NCBI RefSeq assembly: GCF_003363155.1
Contig: NZ_QRBE01000011.1
Coordinates: 1-64,000, forward strand
Direction of reading: 5' to 3'
DNA: 64,000 bases
Source of the DNA: Dyella monticola
GTDB lineage: Bacteria > Pseudomonadota > Gammaproteobacteria > Xanthomonadales > Rhodanobacteraceae
The position numbers and the translations under genes were made by a program. The notes below the pieces were generated by a model. It was not told the DNA's origin and made no database searches. It worked only from the letters and a program-made list of their open reading frames with translations. Below are positions 8,359 to 18,065 of the stretch, piece after piece; positions within the stretch are counted from its first letter, which is position 1, and every line of letters begins with the position of its first letter.

Positions 8359-10695
8359 CTAGAACGGCAACTTCAGCGATGGATCCACCGCCAGCAACTG
8401 CGCGCGGAACGTATCCTGGATCCGCTTGAGCGCCGGCGCGTTGTCGGCGTCGAAGCGCAACACCAGGACCGGCGTGGTATTGGAGGGACGCACCAGTCCC
8501 CAGCCATCCGACCAATCGGCACGTACGCCATCGATGGTCACTAGCGTGGCGTCTTCGAAGTGCGCTTTCTCGCGGAATTTCTCCATGAAACGATAGTGCT
8601 CGCCTTCGGCCATTTCCACTTTCAGTTCGGGCGTGGAAACGCCTTTCGGACACGTGGCGAAGATGTCTTCCGGTGTACGCCCTTCGATGTCACCTGCCAG
8701 GATTTCCAGCAGGCGCGCGCCGGCATAGATGCCGTCGTCGAAGCCATACCAGCGCTCCTGGAAGAAAAAATGACCGCTCATTTCACCGGCCAACTCCGCC
8801 CCCGTTTCGCGCATCTTCGCCTTGATCAGCGAATGGCCGGTACGCCACATCAGCGGGCTGCCGCCGGCATCGAGAATCTGACCTTTCAGATGGCCCGTGC
8901 ATTTGACGTCGTAGATGATCGTCGCGCCGGGCTGGCGTGAAAGCACGTCGCGTGCGAACAGCATCAGCGTGCGATCGGGGAAGATGATTTCGCCGCTGCG
9001 GGTTACCACCCCCAAGCGGTCGCCATCACCGTCGAACGCCACGCCCAGATCTGCACCGGTCTGCTTCACCGACAGAATCAGGTCTTGAAGATTGTGCGGA
9101 TCGGACGGATCGGGATGATGGTTCGGGAAATTACCATCCACATCGCAATACAGCGGAATCACATCGCAACCGATGCCTTCGAGCACCTGCGGCGCCACTG
9201 CACCGGGAATACCGTTGCCGCAATCGACCACGATTTTCAGGCGGCGCTCGGTTTGGACATCCGACGTGATGCGCTCGATGTAGTCGGGCACCACATCGAC
9301 CTCGCGCACATTGCCGCCGCCGCCCGCTTCGAGCGCGCCTGTGGCAATGCGCTGATAAAGATCCTGGATGGCACCTTCCGAAAGCGTCTGACCGCCGACG
9401 ACGATCTTGAAGCCATTGTAATCGGGCGGATTGTGGCTGCCCGTCACCGCGACACCGCAACCGGTGTTGAAGCGATAGGCCGCGTAGTAGACCACTGGCG
9501 TCGGCGCGGCACCAATGTCGATCACATCCACGCCGGCCAGGCACAGGCCCTCGGACAACGCGCCCGCCAGCTCCGGACCCGACAACCGCCCATCACGACC
9601 CACCACGATTTCGTGCAGGCCTTGCTCGCGCATCACGGTGCCGATGGATTGACCAAGCAGCTTGGCGACGGTGGCGGTCAGACTTTTACCCACCACGCCG
9701 CGTACGTCATACGCGCGGAAGATGGTGGGATCGACGCTGATGGAGGCTGGTGCCGGCGCAGGGGCCGGCTTGGCGACCACGGGAGCCACGGGTTTGACCG
9801 CTTCGGGCTGGGAGGGCATCTGTACGTCCGACAAGGGTTCTTCTTCGACAGCCGCATTGCGCGCAGAGCGCGGATGCGCAAACAACCAGAATAAACCAAC
9901 GCCGCCCATCAGGCATACCAGGGTGATCAGTGCCGCGAACGGCCATGAAGGCGGCAGCACAATGTAGGCACCCGGCAACACCGCCACGATAAAGAAATTG
10001 CTGCCGGCAATGGGCTTGCCGACCGGCTCCACATCCGAGGCCCCGGCGGCACCACGCGCCAGCAACCGCAGGTTTTCGCCATGATCGGTGCTCTGCACGA
10101 GCTGCAATCGTCCACTTTCCACCGACACCGCGTTGAAGCGCTGCGCAATCGGCGCAAACGGCAGCTCGATCCACGCCCACCCAAGCGGCTTCTGCGATGG
10201 CCCCAGCGGCACCACCATGGTCAGGCGACGATCGCCGGCGCCATGCACTTCCGTTTCCACCGGCGGTGCGCCTTCGGCATCGGGCGCCGACATCAATTGC
10301 GCGGCTTTGGCGTAACCGAATTGGTGATAGTTGGCATGCAGCACCTCATCCAGGCCAGCGCTGTAGAGCTCTACGTTCAACGCTTGCGGCAGGTGCTGCT
10401 TCAGTGCGGCGAGCACTTGCGGCGCGCTATCGGGTAATCCGCTCGCATCAACACCAGCGACCGCCTCGTCCACGCCGTTGCGTTCCTGGACGATCTCGGC
10501 GGCGAGCACTTGGATGGCCCGGTCCTGCGCGGCATGCACGTGATCCACGGCGCTGCCTTGACCGGCGATGAGCCATGTCTGCCAGGCGCAGAAGGCGGCA
10601 ACGGCCAGCAGCAAGGTGCCCCCAGCCAGCGTCAGCAGTCGCCCCCATTGGATGTGCAAACTCGGCAAACGCGCTTGTGCGCCGCTCATCGCCAT
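8359..10695 (-). CDS. algC: membrane-anchored phosphomannomutase/phosphoglucomutase
   Basis: Interconverts mannose or glucose 6- and 1-phosphates for LPS and exopolysaccharide precursors. The enzyme is the C-terminal 460 residues: phosphoserine loop TGSHNP (Ser near 420) and metal loop DGDGDR near 560. The first 320 residues are extra: a membrane segment at about 20-44, a probably periplasmic domain at 50-230, a second segment at about 252-273 and a Pro/Ala linker. Together that is 778 residues against about 460 for the plain enzyme. The start at 10695 is 20 bases past dut, and coaBC-dut-algC looks like one operon. Confidence 0.92.
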   Translation of the reverse strand: MAMSGAQARLPSLHIQWGRLLTLAGGTLLLAVAAFCAWQTWLIAGQGSAVDHVHAAQDRAIQVLAAEIVQERNGVDEAVAGVDASGLPDSAPQVLAALKQHLPQALNVELYSAGLDEVLHANYHQFGYAKAAQLMSAPDAEGAPPVETEVHGAGDRRLTMVVPLGPSQKPLGWAWIELPFAPIAQRFNAVSVESGRLQLVQSTDHGENLRLLARGAAGASDVEPVGKPIAGSNFFIVAVLPGAYIVLPPSWPFAALITLVCLMGGVGLFWLFAHPRSARNAAVEEEPLSDVQMPSQPEAVKPVAPVVAKPAPAPAPASISVDPTIFRAYDVRGVVGKSLTATVAKLLGQSIGTVMREQGLHEIVVGRDGRLSGPELAGALSEGLCLAGVDVIDIGAAPTPVVYYAAYRFNTGCGVAVTGSHNPPDYNGFKIVVGGQTLSEGAIQDLYQRIATGALEAGGGGNVREVDVVPDYIERITSDVQTERRLKIVVDCGNGIPGAVAPQVLEGIGCDVIPLYCDVDGNFPNHHPDPSDPHNLQDLILSVKQTGADLGVAFDGDGDRLGVVTRSGEIIFPDRTLMLFARDVLSRQPGATIIYDVKCTGHLKGQILDAGGSPLMWRTGHSLIKAKMRETGAELAGEMSGHFFFQERWYGFDDGIYAGARLLEILAGDIEGRTPEDIFATCPKGVSTPELKVEMAEGEHYRFMEKFREKAHFEDATLVTIDGVRADWSDGWGLVRPSNTTPVLVLRFDADNAPALKRIQDTFRAQLLAVDPSLKLPF

Positions 10696-10714
10696 GCCCC
10701 ATTCCCCGCGATTT

Positions 10715-11170
10715 TCAGTGTTTTCCCGTGGAACCGAAACCGCCCTCTCCACGCTCCGAAGGCACAAATTCGTCAACCAGCCGCAGCCGTGCCTGCCCCA
10801 CCGGCACCAGCAACAGTTGCGCAACCCGCTCGCCCACCGCAATGGTGTAGGGCTGCGTGCCGCGATTCCAGCAGGAGATCATCAGCGGCCCCTGGTAATC
10901 GGCATCGATCACCCCTACCAGGTTGCCCATCACCAGGCCGTGTTTATGCCCCAGTCCCGAACGCGGCACGATCAGGGCGCACCAGCCCGGGTCGCCGATG
11001 TGGATGGCCATGCCGCTAGGCACCAGGGCGCTTTGGCCAGGTGCAAGCGTAAGCGGTTCGACCAGCGCGGCGCGCAGATCCATGCCTGCGCTACCGAGCG
11101 TGGCCGCTTGCGGCAGTGGGATGCTATCGCCTAGACGCGGATCGAGCAGCTTCACCTCGATATCGATCAT
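10715..11170 (-). CDS. dut: dUTP diphosphatase
   Basis: Hydrolyses dUTP to dUMP, keeping uracil out of DNA and supplying dTMP synthesis. It has 151 residues as a trimeric all-beta enzyme. Motifs in order are [18 protein letters not shown], the catalytic GVIDADYQG and a Gly-rich C-terminus ending in GEGGFGSTG. The ATG at 11170 overlaps the coaBC stop (ATGA), showing translational coupling. Confidence 0.97.
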   Translation of the reverse strand: MIDIEVKLLDPRLGDSIPLPQAATLGSAGMDLRAALVEPLTLAPGQSALVPSGMAIHIGDPGWCALIVPRSGLGHKHGLVMGNLVGVIDADYQGPLMISCWNRGTQPYTIAVGERVAQLLLVPVGQARLRLVDEFVPSERGEGGFGSTGKH

Positions 11171-12372
11171 CCGCGCACCGCCTTGTAGCGGCTGGCAATG
11201 CATTCGATGAGCTGGCGCGCGAGCGCAGCCTTGTCGGTGCGCGGCAACGCGAGTGAGCCATCGGCCCAGTACAGCGTGATCGCGTTGTCCGCCGTTTCGA
11301 AGCCCAGACCCTCGCCGACTTGATTGGCGGCGATCATGTCCAGGCCTTTGCGTTGCAGTTTGTCACGCGCATAGATCTCCACGTTCTGCGTTTCGGCGGC
11401 AAAACCGACCAGGAAGGGATGCGCTTTCTGCGCCGACAGGCTGGCAAGGATGTCTGGGTTTTCCGCCAGTTGCAGCGTGAGATCGGCGCCATCGTGTTTT
11501 TTCAACTTGTGCGCGGCCACGCTGTTGGGACGGTAATCGCCGACGGCGGCCGAACCGATGTAGATGTCTGCACCGCCTGCAGCTTCTGTCACGGCGGCAT
11601 GCATCTGCGCAGCGCTGCGCACGTCGATGCGCCTGACGATGCCCGCCGGTGTCGGCAGGCTTACCGGGCCTGCCACCAGCGTAACGTGCGCGCCTGCCTG
11701 TGCCGCCGCCTCGGCCACCGCGAACCCCATGCGTCCGGAGCTGCGGTTGCCGATGAAACGCACGGGGTCGATGTCTTCGTAAGTCGGGCCCGCGCTGACG
11801 ACGATGTTCTTACCGCGCAGCACCGGATCGCCAAATGAAGCGACCATGGCCGCGCGCAACTCGTGCGGTTCCAGCATGCGGCCCGACCCCACTTCGCCGC
11901 AGGCTTGATCGCCTGCCGCCGGCCCCAGCATCTGCACGCCGCGCGTGCGCAGGATGGCAATGTTGGCCTGCACCGCCGCGTGCGCCCACATCTGCTGATT
12001 CATCGCCGGTGCCACGTAGACGGGCGCTGCGGTCGCCAGGCACAGCGTGGTAAGCAGATCGTTCGCATGGCCGTGCGCGAGGCGGGCGATCAGGTCGGCG
12101 CTGGCCGGGGCGATCAGCACGCGCTCGGCCCAGCGCGCCAGCTCGATATGTCCCATCGCCGCCTCGGCCGACTCATCCCACAAGCTCACGCGCACTGGTT
12201 CGCCGGACAGCGCCTGGAAGGTGGTGGGCGTGACAAAACGCGTGGCGTTCTCGGTCATCACGACACGCACGTGCGCGTCGAGGTCACGCAGGCGGCGGAC
12301 CAGCTCGCAGGACTTGTAGGCGGCGATGCCACCGGACACTCCCAGGACGATGCGGCGTTCAGCAAGACTCAT
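11167..12372 (-). CDS. coaBC: bifunctional phosphopantothenoylcysteine decarboxylase/synthetase
   Basis: Carries out two successive steps of coenzyme A synthesis. It has 401 residues. The N-terminal CoaC flavoprotein half begins with [11 protein letters not shown] and contains PAMNQQMW. The C-terminal CoaB half has the nucleotide-binding [14 protein letters not shown] and the GFAAET region. This is the normal full-length fusion. It is divergent from radC with about 100 bases between. In many proteobacteria coaBC and radC are similarly placed back to back, with dut downstream of coaBC. Confidence 0.96.
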   Translation of the reverse strand: MSLAERRIVLGVSGGIAAYKSCELVRRLRDLDAHVRVVMTENATRFVTPTTFQALSGEPVRVSLWDESAEAAMGHIELARWAERVLIAPASADLIARLAHGHANDLLTTLCLATAAPVYVAPAMNQQMWAHAAVQANIAILRTRGVQMLGPAAGDQACGEVGSGRMLEPHELRAAMVASFGDPVLRGKNIVVSAGPTYEDIDPVRFIGNRSSGRMGFAVAEAAAQAGAHVTLVAGPVSLPTPAGIVRRIDVRSAAQMHAAVTEAAGGADIYIGSAAVGDYRPNSVAAHKLKKHDGADLTLQLAENPDILASLSAQKAHPFLVGFAAETQNVEIYARDKLQRKGLDMIAANQVGEGLGFETADNAITLYWADGSLALPRTDKAALARQLIECIASRYKAVRG

Positions 12373-12472
12373 GATGTAAGCGAGGCCCGACGTACGAATA
12401 GACGGCTAGCTTACCGGAATCACATCGACCACCTGCTGCCCGGACAGCCCCCTCAAACGGGATGCTGGTCAC

Positions 12473-13144
12473 ATGAGCATTCGACAATGGCCGGAAGGCG
12501 AACGACCCCGTGAGAAATTGCTGGCACGCGGCAGCACCGCACTATCAGACGCCGAACTACTCGCCGTGCTGCTGGGCAGCGGCGTACGCGGCAAGGACGC
12601 CATCGCACTTGGACGCGAATTGCTGATGCAGGCCGGCAGCCTCGACGCGTTGCTGGGTCGTGCGGAGCGCGACATTCGTGTCCCCGGATTAGGGCCGGCC
12701 AAGCGCGCTCGCATTACGGCTGCGTTGGAACTGGCCCGCCGCAGCCTGGCCGAACAGCTCACCAAGCAGCCTTCTCTGAGCAATCCGCGCGAGAGTGGCG
12801 ACTACCTTCGCGCACAATTGCGGCACCTGCAGTACGAAGTATTCGCCTGCCTTTATCTGGATAACCGAAACCGCGTGCTGGCCTTCGAAGAGCTGTTTCG
12901 AGGCACCTTGGACGGCGCGAGCGTGCATCCGCGTGAGGTCGTGCGCGCCTGCCTCAAGCACAATGCCGCCGCCGTGATCTTCGCCCACAACCATCCCAGC
13001 GGCGTGGCAGAACCGAGCTCGGCCGACCAGGCCATTACCCGCGAATTGAGCCAAGCGCTGCGGTTGATTGGCGTGCGTGTGCTGGATCATCTGGTGATCG
13101 GCCACGCCGAGCCCGTATCCATGGCCGCACGCGGATTGCTTTAG
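12473..13144 (+). CDS. radC: RadC family JAB-domain protein
   Basis: Conserved protein of uncertain function despite its DNA-repair name, 223 residues. A helix-hairpin-helix-like region (VPGLGPAKRARI) precedes a JAB1/MPN metalloprotease-fold domain with the zinc motif HNHPSGVAEPSSAD. It stands alone on the + strand, back to back with coaBC. Confidence 0.92.
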   Translation: MSIRQWPEGERPREKLLARGSTALSDAELLAVLLGSGVRGKDAIALGRELLMQAGSLDALLGRAERDIRVPGLGPAKRARITAALELARRSLAEQLTKQPSLSNPRESGDYLRAQLRHLQYEVFACLYLDNRNRVLAFEELFRGTLDGASVHPREVVRACLKHNAAAVIFAHNHPSGVAEPSSADQAITRELSQALRLIGVRVLDHLVIGHAEPVSMAARGLL

Positions 13145-13160
13145 CCCAAGCGCAAAAAAA

Positions 13161-13186
13161 CGGCGCGACCGGGAAGGTTCGCGCCG
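13161..13186 (-). terminator. stem-loop with T-tract on the minus strand
   Basis: The stem CGGCGCGAcc/ggTTCGCGCCG has one bulge and is flanked on its left by a run of seven A. Read leftward it is a hairpin followed by TTTTTTT, the form of an intrinsic terminator. No leftward gene is recognised immediately to its right, so it may end an unrecognised transcript from the 13.2-13.7 kb spacer, or shield radC. Confidence 0.45.
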
Positions 13187-13189
13187 GGA

Positions 13190-13690
13190 GCCGCATGAGG
13201 GGAGGGTATGAAGGGGTGCGGCGGCCCCGTATCGTGCCGACGGGGGAGACGTCGGTGATACCCGGTCATTGTCGCGATGCGTCATGACCGCCGTATGACA
13301 TTGCACGATGACAAGCGCACACGCGCGCAGCCGGTGCCCGCTGGCAAAACTTATGCACATAGCGCGCTGGAAGCCACTTAGGGACACATCACTGAAAAGC
13401 ACATCAAGTACACAATTTAACGTTATGATTTTTAACAACTAATTGCATGACAGTGTGGTTTCCAAGCGGATTTATCGCTTTTATTCCTATGGCGCCTTCA
13501 CTTTCCCCACAGACTTATCCACAGCTCGATCCACCGCGCTGCAGCAGGCCAGCGGCACTCATGGCGAGGGTTATTCACCCGCTCAGATGCCCAAAACGCT
13601 AGGCACTTTATTTAGCTGAACGGGCCAAACCGTGCACAGCGCAACGAAAGGGCCTGAGTCGGGCGGGCTGCAGCGCGGCTGTCTGTTACG
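13190..13690. other. long spacer before argS with DnaA-box-like words
   Basis: About 500 bases without a convincing gene. TTATGCACA at 13351-13359 and TTATCCACA at 13515-13523 both fit the DnaA-box consensus TTATNCACA. TTATTCACC at 13571-13579 misses by one base. All three are in the same orientation. Between the first two lies an AT-rich stretch (about 13410-13447) that stands out in this GC-rich region. It could be a DnaA-binding control site, or the words may be chance. The argS promoter must also lie in its right part. Confidence 0.4.
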
Positions 13691-13723
13691 ATGCGCGGTT
13701 CCATTCCCGATCGATCCCCTCCC

Positions 13724-15415
13724 GTGAAAGAAGCGCTGCGCGAACTGGTCTTAACGGCTATCCGGACCCTTCAGGCTGAGGCCGTCCTGCCCGCCGATCT
13801 TGACCTGCCCAACTTCGTGATCGAGCGCGCACGAAACCGCGACCACGGCGATTTCGCCACCAATGCGGCCATGCTGCTGGCCAAACCGGCGCGCGCAAAA
13901 CCGCGCGACGTGGCCGAGAAACTGGTCGCCGCCCTGCCGGTCAACGCCGCCGTGGCCAAGGTGGACATTGCCGGGCCAGGCTTCATCAACTTTTTCCTTG
14001 CGCCCACGGCGTATCACACGGAGACGGCGCGCATCTTGGCCGAAGGCACCACCTATGGCCGCAATCGGAGCGGTGCGGGCCATACCGTGGGCGTGGAATT
14101 CGTATCCGCCAACCCGACCGGGCCCCTGCATGTAGGCCATGGTCGCGCCGCGGCGATAGGCGACTGTATCGCCCGCTTGCTTGAGGCCAGCGGCTGGAAC
14201 GTAAAGCGCGAGTTCTACTACAACGATGCCGGCGTACAGATTCAGAACCTGGCAATCTCGACCCAGGCGCGCGCGCGCGGCGTCGCGCCCGGCGACGCGG
14301 GATGGCCGGAAGACGGTTATCGCGGCGACTACATTGCCGATGTCGCACGCGCCTATCTGACCGGTGATACGGTGATCGCCGACGGCCAGGCGATCACCGG
14401 CGCGAAAAACCCAGACGACCTCGAAGCGATCCGCCATTTCGCCGTGGCCTGTCTGCGCCGCGAGCAGGATCTGGATCTGCAAGCCTTCGGCGTCGGTTTC
14501 GATGTGTACTTCCTTGAATCCTCGCTCTACACCGACGGCAAGGTGGAAGAAACCGTGCGCGAATTGATCGCGCACGGGCACACCTACGAAGAAGGCGGTG
14601 CACTCTGGCTGCGCACCACCGATTTCGGTGACGACAAAGACCGCGTCATGCGCAAGTCCGACGGCACCTACACCTATTTCGTGCCGGACGTGGCCTACCA
14701 TCGCAGCAAGTGGCTGCGCGGTTACGAACGGGCCATCACGGAATTGGGTTCGGATCATCACGGCAGCCTGGCTCGCGTGAAGGCGGGGCTGCAGGCGCTG
14801 GATTGCGGCATTCCCAACGGATGGCCGGAATATGTTCTGCACCAGATGGTGACGGTGATGCGTGGCGGCGAAGAGGTGAAGATATCCAAGCGCGCCGGCA
14901 GCTACGTCACCCTGCGCGATCTGATCGACGAGGTCGGTCGGGACGCTACGCGCTACTTCTTGATCGCACGCAAGGGCGACTCGCAGCTCGTGTTCGACAT
15001 CGACCTCGCCCGCTCGCAGAGCAACGACAACCCCGTTTACTACATCCAGTACGCCCACGCTCGCGTGTGCCGCGTACTGGAAGAGCTTGCCGAGCGCGGC
15101 CTGCCGCCGGTCGATACGCAGGCCGGCATCGCCCAGATGGCGCGGCTGGACAGCGAGCCGGAGCAGATTCTGCTGACGGAGCTTTCACGCTATCCAGAGG
15201 TGGTCGAGACCGCCGCCAACAATCTGGAACCGCACCTGATCGCGCAATACCTGCGCGAACTCGCCGGTGCGCTTCACAGTTACTATCACGAACACAAATG
15301 GATCGTGGACGACGCCGCGTTGCGCCATGCGCGCATCACGCTCGCCCTCGCCACCCGCCAGGTGATTCGCAACGGTTTGGATTTGCTGGGCCTCAGCGCC
15401 CCGGAGAAGATGTAA
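13724..15415 (+). CDS. argS: arginyl-tRNA synthetase
   Basis: Charges tRNA-Arg. About 563 residues from a GTG at 13724 ([17 protein letters not shown]); an ATG at 13691 in the same frame would add 11 residues that look unlike the family. Neither has a clear ribosome-binding site. The signature [11 protein letters not shown] (HIGH type) lies in the N-terminal third, [10 protein letters not shown] occupies the KMSKS position, and the DALR-type C-terminal anticodon domain follows. It abuts the SPOR protein gene downstream. Confidence 0.95.
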   Translation: MKEALRELVLTAIRTLQAEAVLPADLDLPNFVIERARNRDHGDFATNAAMLLAKPARAKPRDVAEKLVAALPVNAAVAKVDIAGPGFINFFLAPTAYHTETARILAEGTTYGRNRSGAGHTVGVEFVSANPTGPLHVGHGRAAAIGDCIARLLEASGWNVKREFYYNDAGVQIQNLAISTQARARGVAPGDAGWPEDGYRGDYIADVARAYLTGDTVIADGQAITGAKNPDDLEAIRHFAVACLRREQDLDLQAFGVGFDVYFLESSLYTDGKVEETVRELIAHGHTYEEGGALWLRTTDFGDDKDRVMRKSDGTYTYFVPDVAYHRSKWLRGYERAITELGSDHHGSLARVKAGLQALDCGIPNGWPEYVLHQMVTVMRGGEEVKISKRAGSYVTLRDLIDEVGRDATRYFLIARKGDSQLVFDIDLARSQSNDNPVYYIQYAHARVCRVLEELAERGLPPVDTQAGIAQMARLDSEPEQILLTELSRYPEVVETAANNLEPHLIAQYLRELAGALHSYYHEHKWIVDDAALRHARITLALATRQVIRNGLDLLGLSAPEKM

Positions 15416-16123
15416 ATGGCACCACGCAAGGGCAAAGGGCGGCAGGCCGTTCGCAATAACAGCGGCGGGTTTCCAGCCTGGGCCGGCATTCTTATCGGCA
15501 TCCTGATCGGTGCGCTGGTCGTGGTGGTGCTGATGCGCCACTCGCTGGTGCCGATGGGCCCGAAGGGTCCGCAGCCCAATCCCGAAGCCACCGCGCAACC
15601 GGGCAGCGATGAAGGCATCGCTCCCACCACCACCGCGCCCAAGAAGCCGCAGTACGACTTCTATTCCGTATTGTCGGAAAAGGAAGTGCGCATTCCGGAT
15701 TCGGAGATCAGCGCGCAGGCCAAGGCAGAGCAGCAACAGCAACTGGCCACGCAACAGAAGCCGCAGGCGCAGAATGCCGCGCCGAGCGCTCCGCCGTTGC
15801 CGCCCAATGCACCTCGCGCCGAGACGCAGAACATCACCGCCGCGCCGCAGTCGGCGGTGGCGCCACCGCCCGCAGCCGGCCCGGCGCAGAGCGGGTATCT
15901 GTTGCAGGTCGGCGCATTCCCCAGCGCCTCGGATGCGGAAACGCTCAAGGCCAAGCTTGCCTTGCAGGGCTTTGTGGCCAATGTGCAATCGGTCAACGTG
16001 GGTGGCCAGACCTACCATCGCGTGCGCCTGGGGCCATTCCATTCGGCCACGGACCTGGAGTCGGCCAAACAGCGACTCGCCTCGGCCGGCTTTCCCGCGA
16101 TCGCACTGAAAGCGGGTATGTAA
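15416..16123 (+). CDS. SPOR-domain membrane protein
   Basis: Septal-peptidoglycan-binding protein of FtsN-like layout, 235 residues. A basic cytoplasmic tail is followed by one membrane segment (about residues 20-40, GILIGILIGALVVVVLM), a long Pro/Ala/Gln-rich linker and a C-terminal SPOR domain (about 155-235, starting YLLQVGAFPS). It starts one base after the argS stop, so it is co-transcribed. argS followed by a SPOR protein is a common arrangement in gammaproteobacteria. Confidence 0.9.
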   Translation: MAPRKGKGRQAVRNNSGGFPAWAGILIGILIGALVVVVLMRHSLVPMGPKGPQPNPEATAQPGSDEGIAPTTTAPKKPQYDFYSVLSEKEVRIPDSEISAQAKAEQQQQLATQQKPQAQNAAPSAPPLPPNAPRAETQNITAAPQSAVAPPPAAGPAQSGYLLQVGAFPSASDAETLKAKLALQGFVANVQSVNVGGQTYHRVRLGPFHSATDLESAKQRLASAGFPAIALKAGM

Positions 16124-16134
16124 GCAAAAACGAA

Positions 16135-16157
16135 GGGCGCCAGAGGCGCCCTTTTTT
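16135..16157 (+). terminator. intrinsic terminator of argS-SPOR operon
   Basis: GGGCGCC, loop AGA, GGCGCCC, then TTTTTT. It begins 12 bases past the SPOR-protein stop. Confidence 0.92.
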
Positions 16158-16159
16158 AT

Positions 16160-16202
16160 GCGTCGCGCTTGCTTGCTGAAAGCGCTCAAGCATGCGCGAC
16201 GC
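16160..16202. repeat. imperfect inverted repeat
   Basis: GCGTCGCGCTTGCTTG at 16160-16175 pairs with 16187-16202 with one mismatch, around an 11-base loop. It directly follows the terminator. Role unknown; there is no gene between here and 16366. Confidence 0.6.
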
Positions 16203-16365
16203 ACCGCTCAGCCCACCGGTCCGCGCCCGATGGCGCAGTGCGCCATGTCAAGGTGAAAACCCCATCGTGTCCATAGCGCGCATAATGGACCGGCCGCCCG
16301 TGTCGTAAAGAACCAGGGGAACCTAACTCATCGTTTACAGGGCATCACCCTGAAGAGAGGTTCTT

Positions 16366-17136
16366 ATGAAGCAGATCACGGCATGGCTCGCGCTGGCCCT
16401 GCTCTCGGGCGCAGCCGTACAAGCGGCAGAAAAACCAGCCGTCACCGTCGTACGCGATTACACGGATATCGTCGCTCCGGCCGATCAGCAGGCGTACGAA
16501 GCTGGCATGAAAAGCTTCAACCAGTGCCTGCATCAGCATGGTTTCAAATACACCTGGACAGCATGGGTGCACGAGACCGGTGATACGTACAGCTATTCGT
16601 ATACGTCGGCGCCTGTTCCATGGAGCACTTTCGACGAGATGGATGCCGCCGGCAAAGCCTGCGACACGGCGATGAGGTCTAGCGTCAATCCGCACTTGAA
16701 GAGCGAAACCAGTGCGTTCATGCAGGTCTTGCCCGAACTGAGCCACATGCCCAAGGCCGTCGATCCGGCACCCAAGCTCATCGAGGTCACGCTGTTCACG
16801 CTCAAGCCTAGCCACGAGTCTTCGGAGGCGTTCATGGCCAACGTGAAAAAGATTGCCGCAGCCGCCGAGAAGTCAAAATGGCCGTACTACTACCAGTTCT
16901 CGCGCCTCATCGATGCGGGCGACGGAGCCCCGGACTTCATCCTGGTGTCGCCGTCCAAGAGCTGGGCAGAACTCGGGGCCGATCCCGATCCCGACGTATG
17001 GAAGATGGCCGAAAGCGTGTATGGCAAGGCCGATGCGGCAGCCATGCGCAAGGCGATCAACGATGCCATCAAAGATGTCTCATCGCACGTCGACAGTTAC
17101 AACGCGGATCTGACCTACACCGCATCCGGCCAGTGA
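16366..17136 (+). CDS. secreted protein of unknown function
   Basis: Protein of 256 residues with a clear signal peptide (MKQITAWLALALLSGAAVQA). AGAGAGG precedes the ATG by six bases. The mature part has no motif I recognise; it is rich in aromatic residues and Ser/Thr with two Cys (near 50 and 95) that could pair. A terminator follows it. It is probably periplasmic or secreted and transcribed alone. Confidence 0.8.
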   Translation: MKQITAWLALALLSGAAVQAAEKPAVTVVRDYTDIVAPADQQAYEAGMKSFNQCLHQHGFKYTWTAWVHETGDTYSYSYTSAPVPWSTFDEMDAAGKACDTAMRSSVNPHLKSETSAFMQVLPELSHMPKAVDPAPKLIEVTLFTLKPSHESSEAFMANVKKIAAAAEKSKWPYYYQFSRLIDAGDGAPDFILVSPSKSWAELGADPDPDVWKMAESVYGKADAAAMRKAINDAIKDVSSHVDSYNADLTYTASGQ

Positions 17137-17146
17137 CGGTCGCAGT

Positions 17147-17187
17147 GAAAACAGGCGGCCTGTCGTGGCCGCCTGTTTCATTTTTTT
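17147..17187. terminator. bidirectional intrinsic terminator
   Basis: Stem AACAGGCGGCC (17150-17160) and GGCCGCCTGTT (17167-17177), with T-rich sequence on the right and AAAA on the left. It separates two convergent genes and can serve both. Confidence 0.88.
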
Positions 17188-18047
17188 CAATGTTTGCGTT
17201 TGAGGCGGATCAGCGCGGAGATGTCATCATCGCCGTACCCCTGGCGCATCAGCTCGGCGTAATCGACCAGCGAACGCTCAATCACCGTGCGATCCGTACC
17301 AACACCTTCGGCGATACCACGCACGATGCCCAGATCCTTATGCAGCAAACCAAGCTTGAAGCCGACGCTGAACTGATTGTTCAACATGGTCGCGCCGCGC
17401 TTTTCCAGGAACCAATTGCCCGCGGCGCCGGCTCCCAGCGTGGGAATCAGGCGCTCCGGATCCAAGCCCAGCGCTTCGCCTAAGGCGAGACCTTCGCACA
17501 CTGCCTGCGCAATGCCGGCCACCAGCACCTGATTGACCGCCTTGGTCGCCTGCCCTGCACCGACATCGCCAAGATGCGTGATGCGCAGCGCGTAGGCTTC
17601 GAGCACGGGCCGTGCACGTTCGAGCACGGCCGCCTCGCCACCGACCATGATCGAAAGCTTGCCGTTCTTCGCGCCTTCCACGCCGCCGGAAACCGGGGCA
17701 TCCAGAAAATGCGCGCCGACGGCTTTCAATCGCACCGCCGCTTGTTTTGCCGTATCGGGCGCCACAGTGGAATGATCGATCACGATGGTGCCTGGCTTTA
17801 CATGCTGCGCAAGCGCATCGACGGTGCCGAGCACATCCGCATCGGCCGTCACACATAGCGCAATCACGTCACACTGCGCGGCGAGCTCGGCAAGCGAAGG
17901 TGCACTGACGCCCAAGGTATGTGCCAGCGCCTGCGCCTTGGCATGGGTGCGGTTGGCTACCGCGTGCAGCAACGCGTGCTGCTTGAGATGTCCTGCCATG
18001 GGTTCGCCCATGGCACCCAATCCGATGAAAGCTACCTTCAAGCTCAT
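17187..18047 (-). CDS. NAD(P)-dependent beta-hydroxyacid dehydrogenase
   Basis: Member of the 3-hydroxyisobutyrate dehydrogenase family (HIBADH/tartronate semialdehyde/GLYR1 type), 286 residues. The N-terminal dinucleotide motif GLGAMGEPMAGHL, the substrate loop DAPVSGGVEGA and the catalytic Lys in QATKAVNQ are all present. The exact substrate cannot be told. It ends 18 bases left of the patatin gene stop region, and the four leftward genes from here to 20.99 kb may form one operon. Confidence 0.88.
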   Translation of the reverse strand: MSLKVAFIGLGAMGEPMAGHLKQHALLHAVANRTHAKAQALAHTLGVSAPSLAELAAQCDVIALCVTADADVLGTVDALAQHVKPGTIVIDHSTVAPDTAKQAAVRLKAVGAHFLDAPVSGGVEGAKNGKLSIMVGGEAAVLERARPVLEAYALRITHLGDVGAGQATKAVNQVLVAGIAQAVCEGLALGEALGLDPERLIPTLGAGAAGNWFLEKRGATMLNNQFSVGFKLGLLHKDLGIVRGIAEGVGTDRTVIERSLVDYAELMRQGYGDDDISALIRLKRKH

Positions 18048-18065
18048 GCGTGTTCCTTCAAAAAT

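Noticed and set aside
13190-13690. Chromosomal replication origin
   Set aside because: Only two full DnaA boxes, and no dnaA, dnaN, rpmH or gidA nearby.
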